NCBI GenBank assembly: GCA_005772955.1
Contig: SXID01000089.1
Span: forward strand, 1-47,458
Origin: Planctomycetia bacterium
GTDB taxonomy: Bacteria; Planctomycetota; Planctomycetia; Gemmatales; Gemmataceae
DNA: 47,458 nt
Direction: 5' to 3'
Part shown: piece after piece, positions 42,890 through 47,458 of the stretch
Position numbering within the stretch: position 1 is the stretch's first letter
Layout: every line of letters begins with the position of its first letter
Translations under genes and position numbers: made by a program
The notes under the pieces: generated by a model
What the model saw: the letters and a program-made list of their open reading frames with translations, nothing else
Database searches by the model: none
What the model was told of the DNA's origin: nothing

Positions 42890-44455
42890 TCACCCCTTCA
42901 GCAACTCGCAGGCTTCCTTGTGAGCCGGGGCTGCGTAGCCGTAAGCGCTCGCGGTCACGCGGGCCAGCGCGATCAGTTGCCGCCACTTGAACGCACTCCG
43001 CGCACGCGCGAATTCGTCGGTCGCAGTGGCGTAGTACTTCTCCGCGTGCAGCGCGCCGTCTTCGCTGATCGCGAACCCGCGGAACAGCCCGAAGACGTCC
43101 TTCGCGGTGGTAGGCTTCTCCGCACCTATGCGGGCGGTGATCGCGGCGGCCTGCACCTGATCCTTGGCACGTATCGCGGTGTCGAGTTCCTTCAGGAGTG
43201 AATCAGCCGGCAGTCCCTTAACCTTCTCGCTATGCTCGGTGCGGGGGTACGGATCCCACTTCGTGAACTCGGTGCGCTGGGTGCGGTCGCGACCGACCTG
43301 ATAGCCCGCGAGAATCAGACTCGTGACCTGCGTGCGGCGGTCGCCGACGCTCGCGAGGTTCCGCCACGCGTGGATCGTGTCGCAGGAGTGGACGCCAATC
43401 GAATCGCCGTGGATGCTCCCCTCCGGCTTGCCCGCGGACACCCACGACTTCGGTCGTCCCTCGTCGCGCAGGATCAATTGGTTCGCGGCCAGCGAGAGCG
43501 CTTCCCCGATTGCGTCGGCGCTGAAGCCTTCGGCGAGCGCGGCGGCCACCGCATCAGAGGACTGTGCCGCGTCGGACTTGAAGATCGTCTCGGCGAATTG
43601 GAGCACCCACTTGTCGTCGGCCGACTTCACGCCGGGTTTTGTGCCGACCAGTTTGTACTGGTCGAGCAGTTTGGGGAGTTGCTCGCGGATCGCGGCGTTG
43701 TATTTCGCCTGATTCGCGTTTGCCTCGACCTTCACGCAGTAGTGGACCGACTGACGGAGCATTGTGGCCGCGCGTTCGGTGCCGACGAATCGCGTCAGAT
43801 CCCACGCTCGCGACACCAGCACGACGCGGTGAACCTCGGTTGCGTCGTCTACTTCCACCATCAGTTCGTTGAGCGCGTCTTCCGCCTTGCCGCTCGCGCA
43901 GATCGCGGCGAAGGTCGCTTCGGCCGCGTTCAGGTCCGCTTTTCGGGCCGCGTCGCGGAGTTGCTCGCCGCTGCCGCGATCCGTCGCCAACTTGCTCGGC
44001 TTCACCGGCTTCAGCGTCTCTTTCGCCGGGCCGAAATCCTTCAACCGCGCTGAATTGCGGTGCAGTACCTTCAACACCGCGAGCGGCTTCTTCGCAGTGT
44101 CCTTCTCTTCCTGTGACATCTGGTACGCCGGGGCGAGCGCCATCAGCGTGTGGAAGCCGATGTAGTCTTCGCCGCCGAACGCGCGTGCGTTGGTGAGTGC
44201 CGCCGCCGCGACGAGTTGCTTTAGTTCGGTGCCGCTCTTGAGTTTCGCAACGACTGCCGCGACGAGTTTGTCCGGCGGCGTCTCTTGAAGGAAGTTCACG
44301 AGCGGGTCGAGGTCGCCGAACGTGAGCCTGGTGGGTTCGTCGGCCGCGAACGCGGTGCCGAACCCCAGGTCACTGGCGAACGCGGTGCCGACGCTCGCGG
44401 CGATCATGCCCTTACCGATGTCCGCGAACAGTTCGCGACGATTCCGATTCAACAT
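42890..44455 (-). CDS. Tat-exported helical protein of unknown function
   Basis: 521 residues from ATG 44455, with GGGAG six bases upstream. The N-terminus MLNRNRRELFADIGKGMIAA is a twin-arginine signal (NRRELF), with hydrophobic helix and AFA-type cleavage site near residue 36. The rest is almost all helical without membrane segments: LDPLVNFLQETPPDKLVAAV, LKQLVAAAALTNARAFGGED, AYGYAAPAHKEACELLKG. It carries many Lys/Ala repeats but no recognised domain. Conserved-looking His residues (GFHTLM, GVHSCDTIHAW) may bind metal, which would fit Tat export with a cofactor. The function is unknown. Confidence 0.72.
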   Translation of the reverse strand: MLNRNRRELFADIGKGMIAASVGTAFASDLGFGTAFAADEPTRLTFGDLDPLVNFLQETPPDKLVAAVVAKLKSGTELKQLVAAAALTNARAFGGEDYIGFHTLMALAPAYQMSQEEKDTAKKPLAVLKVLHRNSARLKDFGPAKETLKPVKPSKLATDRGSGEQLRDAARKADLNAAEATFAAICASGKAEDALNELMVEVDDATEVHRVVLVSRAWDLTRFVGTERAATMLRQSVHYCVKVEANANQAKYNAAIREQLPKLLDQYKLVGTKPGVKSADDKWVLQFAETIFKSDAAQSSDAVAAALAEGFSADAIGEALSLAANQLILRDEGRPKSWVSAGKPEGSIHGDSIGVHSCDTIHAWRNLASVGDRRTQVTSLILAGYQVGRDRTQRTEFTKWDPYPRTEHSEKVKGLPADSLLKELDTAIRAKDQVQAAAITARIGAEKPTTAKDVFGLFRGFAISEDGALHAEKYYATATDEFARARSAFKWRQLIALARVTASAYGYAAPAHKEACELLKG

Positions 44456-44569
44456 GAGAGGCTCCCGGGGAGGTAGGGCGCGGTGGTGAACCGCGTCCGG
44501 GAGGAAGGAAAGTAGCAACTGTGTTTGAGGATACCGCGCGCGGGCGTGTGGAGGAAGTAGAATCAGCCG

Positions 44570-45193
44570 TCAGCCCGTGCGGCCCTTCCCGGCGATGATG
44601 CGTGATTCTGTCAGCACCAGGTCCATGAATACGTCGTGCGCCGCGACCGGGATTGCTTCAAAGAGCTGGCAGTCGAACGCGATCGCAACGAGCGGTGCGT
44701 CCTTGCGAGCTTGCGCGAGTAACCGGTCGTAATAGCCCTTGCCCTGACCCATCCGCCCTCCGTGCGAGTCGAACGCAGTTCCCGGTACCATCACCAGGTC
44801 GAGTTCGTCCGGCAGAACCTTCTTTTGCGGCAGGCCGCGGAGTTCCACTTTCGGCTCGAGAATCTTGTACGCGCCCTCTACCAATTCGCTGATGTCTTCG
44901 AGCAGGAACAATTCGAGGCAGTTCGTCTCGACGACGCACCACGGAACGACCACACGCTTGCCGTGCGTGAGCGCCTCCGGCAGCGTGTGCCGGGTACGCA
45001 CCTCGCTCCCGGCGTCGACGTACCACATCACCGTTTTCGCGGCTTCGTATGCCGGCAGTGAGGTGAACTTCCGGCAGATGTCGATGCTCAGCGCGTCCTT
45101 GTTCTTCTGGGCCACGCGGTTTTTGCGGGCCAGTTCCCGGAGGAACGTCTTCATTGTCTTTGCGTCGGTCGGTTGGGTGCTGTCGTTAGACAT
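44570..45193 (-). CDS. 5-formyltetrahydrofolate cyclo-ligase
   Basis: 207 residues from ATG 45193. Family motifs: LRELARKNRVAQKNKDALSI (N-terminal helix), VMWYVDAGSEVRTRHTLPEA, VVVPWC, then DLVMVPGTAFDSHGGRMGQG-KGYYDRLLA, the phosphate and nucleotide-binding end. The enzyme uses ATP to turn 5-formyl-THF into 5,10-methenyl-THF, clearing an inhibitory folate. It is single-copy in most bacteria. It lies on the minus strand, isolated, with no operon partner beyond the Tat gene about 110 bases downstream. The ATG at 45259 in the longer frame lacks family character. Confidence 0.92.
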   Translation of the reverse strand: MSNDSTQPTDAKTMKTFLRELARKNRVAQKNKDALSIDICRKFTSLPAYEAAKTVMWYVDAGSEVRTRHTLPEALTHGKRVVVPWCVVETNCLELFLLEDISELVEGAYKILEPKVELRGLPQKKVLPDELDLVMVPGTAFDSHGGRMGQGKGYYDRLLAQARKDAPLVAIAFDCQLFEAIPVAAHDVFMDLVLTESRIIAGKGRTG

Positions 45194-45308
45194 GAGGGCT
45201 CCGTTCGGGTTGCTCGCAGTGTACCGCTGGAAACGGCTACCGACATCGGGAGTGGACACGTGTTGAGTTAAAATAAAACAGCAACCAACCAGTTCAAGGA
45301 GTCAAATC

Positions 45309-45665
45309 GTGGTCAAGCAGAACCAACCCCAACAGCGCGCGACGTTCGCGATTGTCACCGTCGTTCTGCCCGGACCGGACCGGAAGCGGCAGCCTGCCCC
45401 ATACCTGTTTCATGTTACGTATCGGAACCCAAAACCGAACGAACCGGGTTGCGTGATGACGTGGAACGTGACCGGTGGGCGAGAGGAGTACCAAATCGCG
45501 GCCGAACGCACCGAAGACGCCCACCTGTACTGGCACTGTACGTGCCCGGACGCGGTGTACCACGGCGAGAACCACCACGCACACCGCTGCAAGCACGTCC
45601 AGGGGCTACATGCGATGCTGGAAACGATTGGCAACCCGGTGCGGAGGCAGCCTGCGGCTGCCTAG
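45309..45665 (+). CDS. Small SWIM-type zinc-finger protein
   Basis: 118 residues from a GTG at 45309, with AAGGAG seven bases upstream. The C-terminal half holds C77-x-C79-x14-C94-x-H96 (WHCTCPDAVYHGEN ... HRCKHVQG), the CxC...CxH pattern of SWIM domains, which bind zinc and contact nucleic acid or protein. The N-terminal half (FAIVTVVLPGPDRKRQPAPY, VMTWNVTGGREEYQI) forms a small beta sheet. Small SWIM proteins of this kind have no established role. It converges with carB across a hairpin. Confidence 0.78.
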   Translation: MVKQNQPQQRATFAIVTVVLPGPDRKRQPAPYLFHVTYRNPKPNEPGCVMTWNVTGGREEYQIAAERTEDAHLYWHCTCPDAVYHGENHHAHRCKHVQGLHAMLETIGNPVRRQPAAA

Positions 45666-45679
45666 TGTGAGTGTGAGTG

Positions 45680-45742
45680 AAAGAGAAAACAGTGAAGAGA
45701 AAGCCAGAACCCCTTCGGCTTTCTCTTCACTGTTTTCTCTTT
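45680..45742. terminator. 26-bp hairpin terminator between convergent genes
   Basis: Arms 45680-45705 and 45717-45742 are perfect complements, with an 11-base loop. It is A-rich on the left arm and T-rich on the right. The arms extend outward with GTGTGAGTG (from 45665) and CACTCACAC. It starts about 15 bases after the SWIM gene's stop and ends 10 bases before carB's, fit for terminating both. Confidence 0.75.
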
Positions 45743-45751
45743 CTGCCACAC

Positions 45752-47458
45752 TCACACTTTTCGAGCCGGGAACCGGTCCTGCAGCGCGGTCACGGTCAGT
45801 TCCTGTTGTTTGAGCGCACGGCACGCTTCTACGGCGGCTTGCGCCGCGGAGATTGTGGTAATCGCTGTCACACGACTGGCGACCGCTTCGGCCCGAATCT
45901 TCGACTCATCGGTCGAGCTTCCGCGACCGGTTGGCGTGTTGACGATCAGTTGCACTTTCCCATTCTTCATGTGGTCGAGCAGGTTCGGCCGTCCCTCCGC
46001 GATTTTCGGCACATCTTCGACGGGAACGCCGCGGTCGCGCATGTACTGGGCCGTGCCGCGGGTCGCGATCACCTTGAAGCCTAACTCCGCGAACCCTCGG
46101 GCAATCGGCACCACAGCTTCCTTGTCGCGGTGGGCGACCGAGATGAACACCGTGCCCGAGAGTGGCAGCGGGGAACTGGCTGCGAGCTGCGCCTTCGCGA
46201 ACGCCATCGGCATGCTGTCGTCGATACCCATGACCTCGCCGGTGGACTTCATCTCTGGGCCGAGGATGATGTCCACGCCAGGGAATTTGTTGAACGGGAA
46301 CACACTCTCCTTGATCGAGTAGTGTTGCGGGATCACCTCATCCTTCACACCCAACTCGTCGAGTGTCTTGCCGACCATCACGAGCGCCGCGAGCCTGGCG
46401 AGGGGCACCCCCGTGGCCTTCGACACGAACGGAATTGTGCGGCTCGCGCGGGGGTTCGCTTCGAGGATGTAGACCTTCGGCGGGTCGGTCGCGATCCCGT
46501 CGGCGCGGATGCCCGATACCGCGAACTGGATGTTCATCAAGCCCTTCACGTTTAGCGCCGCAGCCAACTTCCGTGCCTGAACCTTGATCACCGTGATGAC
46601 CTCAGCGGGCAGGCTGTGCGGCGGGATCACGCATGCGGAGTCGCCGGAGTGGATGCCGGCCTCTTCGATGTGCTGCATCACGCCGCCGATCACGGTGCGG
46701 ATGCCGTCGCTCAAGCAATCGACATCGACCTCGGTTGCGTTCTCGAGAAACTGGTCGATCAGAACCGGTCGGTCCTTCGACAGGTCCGGTTCGACGCGGC
46801 GGATGTAGGCGCTGAGTTCGTCCTCGTTGTAGACGATCTTCATGTCGCGTCCGCCGAGCACGAAACTCGGGCGCACGAGGATCGGGAAGCCGATTCGCCG
46901 GGCGACGCGGAGCGCCTGCGATTCGTCCACCGCGGTACCGTTCGAGGGCTGGAGCAGCCCGATTTCGGTGACGAGTTTCGCGAAACGCTCACGGTTCTCC
47001 GCGATGTCGATGCTGTCCACGCTGGTGCCGATGATCGGCACGCCGGCCATTTCGAGCGGCGTCGCGAGGTTCAGCGGCGTTTGCCCGCCGAACTGCACGA
47101 TCACGCCTTTCGGCTTCATCCGGTCGTTGATGTTCAGCACATCTTCGGGCGTCAGCGGCTCGAAGAACAGATGGTCCGACGTGTCGTAATCGGTGCTGAC
47201 GGTCTCCGGGTTCGAGTTCACCATGATGACTTCGTAGCCGTTGTCGCGGAGTGCGAACGCGGCCTGTACGCAGCAGTAATCGAACTCGATCCCTTGCCCG
47301 ATGCGGTTCGGTCCACCGCCGAGGATCATGATCCGCTGCTTGCCGCTCTCGGCTCGGACTTCGTCCTCGCCAGCCGGCAGTGGGCAGTGGGCAGTTGGCC
47401 GGGAAACACGGGCGTGACAGCCCACAGCCCACTGACCACGGCCCACCACTCCCCCGTG
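45752..47458 (-). CDS. carB: Carbamoyl-phosphate synthase large subunit, C-terminal half (start lies beyond the window)
   Basis: About 569 codons of a protein of normally 1070. The second ATP-grasp domain is plain: IMILGGGPNRIGQGIEFDYC, NSNPETVSTDYDTSDHLFFE, GVIVQFGGQTPLNLA, RPSFVLGGRDMKIVY and ILEANPRASRTIPFVSKATG. The last ~130 residues are the allosteric MGS-like domain (TVFISVAHRDKEAVVPIARG, VQLIVNTPTGRGSSTDESKI). The enzyme makes carbamoyl phosphate for arginine and pyrimidines, and the C-half phosphorylates carbamate. The first ~27 visible codons are alien: heptamer-repeat DNA read in frame before EDEVRAES. No internal start fits; the frame is open to the edge. Confidence 0.95.
   Translation of the reverse strand, partial: HGGVVGRGQWAVGCHARVSRPTAHCPLPAGEDEVRAESGKQRIMILGGGPNRIGQGIEFDYCCVQAAFALRDNGYEVIMVNSNPETVSTDYDTSDHLFFEPLTPEDVLNINDRMKPKGVIVQFGGQTPLNLATPLEMAGVPIIGTSVDSIDIAENRERFAKLVTEIGLLQPSNGTAVDESQALRVARRIGFPILVRPSFVLGGRDMKIVYNEDELSAYIRRVEPDLSKDRPVLIDQFLENATEVDVDCLSDGIRTVIGGVMQHIEEAGIHSGDSACVIPPHSLPAEVITVIKVQARKLAAALNVKGLMNIQFAVSGIRADGIATDPPKVYILEANPRASRTIPFVSKATGVPLARLAALVMVGKTLDELGVKDEVIPQHYSIKESVFPFNKFPGVDIILGPEMKSTGEVMGIDDSMPMAFAKAQLAASSPLPLSGTVFISVAHRDKEAVVPIARGFAELGFKVIATRGTAQYMRDRGVPVEDVPKIAEGRPNLLDHMKNGKVQLIVNTPTGRGSSTDESKIRAEAVASRVTAITTISAAQAAVEACRALKQQELTVTALQDRFPARKV
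47376..47449. repeat. Heptamer-repeat segment inside the carB reading frame
   Basis: Plus-strand heptamers CAGTGGG, CAGTGGG, CAGTTGG (47378-47398) face CAGCCCA, CAGCCCA, CTGACCA (47418-47438), so the arms are period-7 and partly inverted (TGGGCTG on the other strand). The translation there (GRGQWAVGCHARVSRPTAHC) has no counterpart in the family. The segment may extend beyond the edge. Confidence 0.8.

Noticed and set aside
45752-47449. carB read as a complete 565-codon gene starting at GTG 47449
   Set aside because: The start lies in repeat DNA, the frame is open to the edge, and the N-terminal ATP-grasp half of CarB is missing.

Overview
The window is GC-rich chromosomal DNA from a planctomycete, most likely a member of the Gemmataceae (Gemmata-like). 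This rests on families typical of that group: three proteins with the repeat-companion (TIGR02996-type) N-terminus, two of them carrying leucine-rich repeats; a DUF1559 prepilin-like protein; a secreted heme protein with DUF1549/DUF1553-type regions beside a cytochrome c/WD40 protein; a redoxin-cytochrome-monooxygenase fusion; and many short extragenic palindromes. I saw no phage, integrase, insertion-sequence transposase or CRISPR array.

Region 1 (1-6434) looks like a stress and signalling island. It holds the start of a TolC-type outer membrane lipoprotein, a bacterial eRF1-like release factor, a small charged protein, a broken Hsp20, a dodecin-like protein, a short PAS/HisKA protein overlapping a receiver-histidine kinase, a universal stress protein and the remnant of a second one. 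A tRNA-Ser(GCU) gene with a terminator follows (6700-6846).

Region 2 (7087-13613, minus strand) is a tight four-gene run: a TIGR02996 protein, a sugar-isomerase-like TIM barrel, a membrane-anchored pseudokinase and a 1132-residue membrane protein. Facing it on the plus strand are a PAC2-family protein with a 24-residue acidic run and a secreted CBM9-like protein, then a HEAT-repeat protein on the minus strand.

Region 3 (16569-26936) contains a composite palindromic element, two tandem secreted aspartyl protease-PDZ proteins, the three-module redox enzyme, a lipoprotein divergent from the DUF1559 protein, two small proteins, an AMP-ligase pseudogene, a Gfo/Idh/MocA oxidoreductase, and a CobW-type GTPase convergent with a thioredoxin-like [2Fe-2S] ferredoxin.

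Region 4 (26967-36088, minus strand) carries a PMCA-type calcium ATPase, frr and pyrH, a zinc-ribbon membrane protein, two TIGR02996/LRR proteins and a small hypothetical protein.

Region 5 (36147-47458) has a decayed nucleotide-sugar dehydrogenase embedded in repeats, the cytochrome/WD40 and DUF1549/DUF1553 pair, a PilT-type ATPase, a Tat-exported protein of unknown function, 5-formyl-THF cyclo-ligase, a SWIM-type zinc protein and the 3' part of carB.

The most unusual signals are at the level of repeats and gene decay. A heptamer-repeat segment is read in frame inside carB. An inverted repeat supplies the ribosome-binding site of the pilT-like gene. Several palindrome families sit beside pseudogenes. 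The best candidates for undescribed biology are the pseudokinase/large-membrane-protein operon and the CobW-ferredoxin pair.
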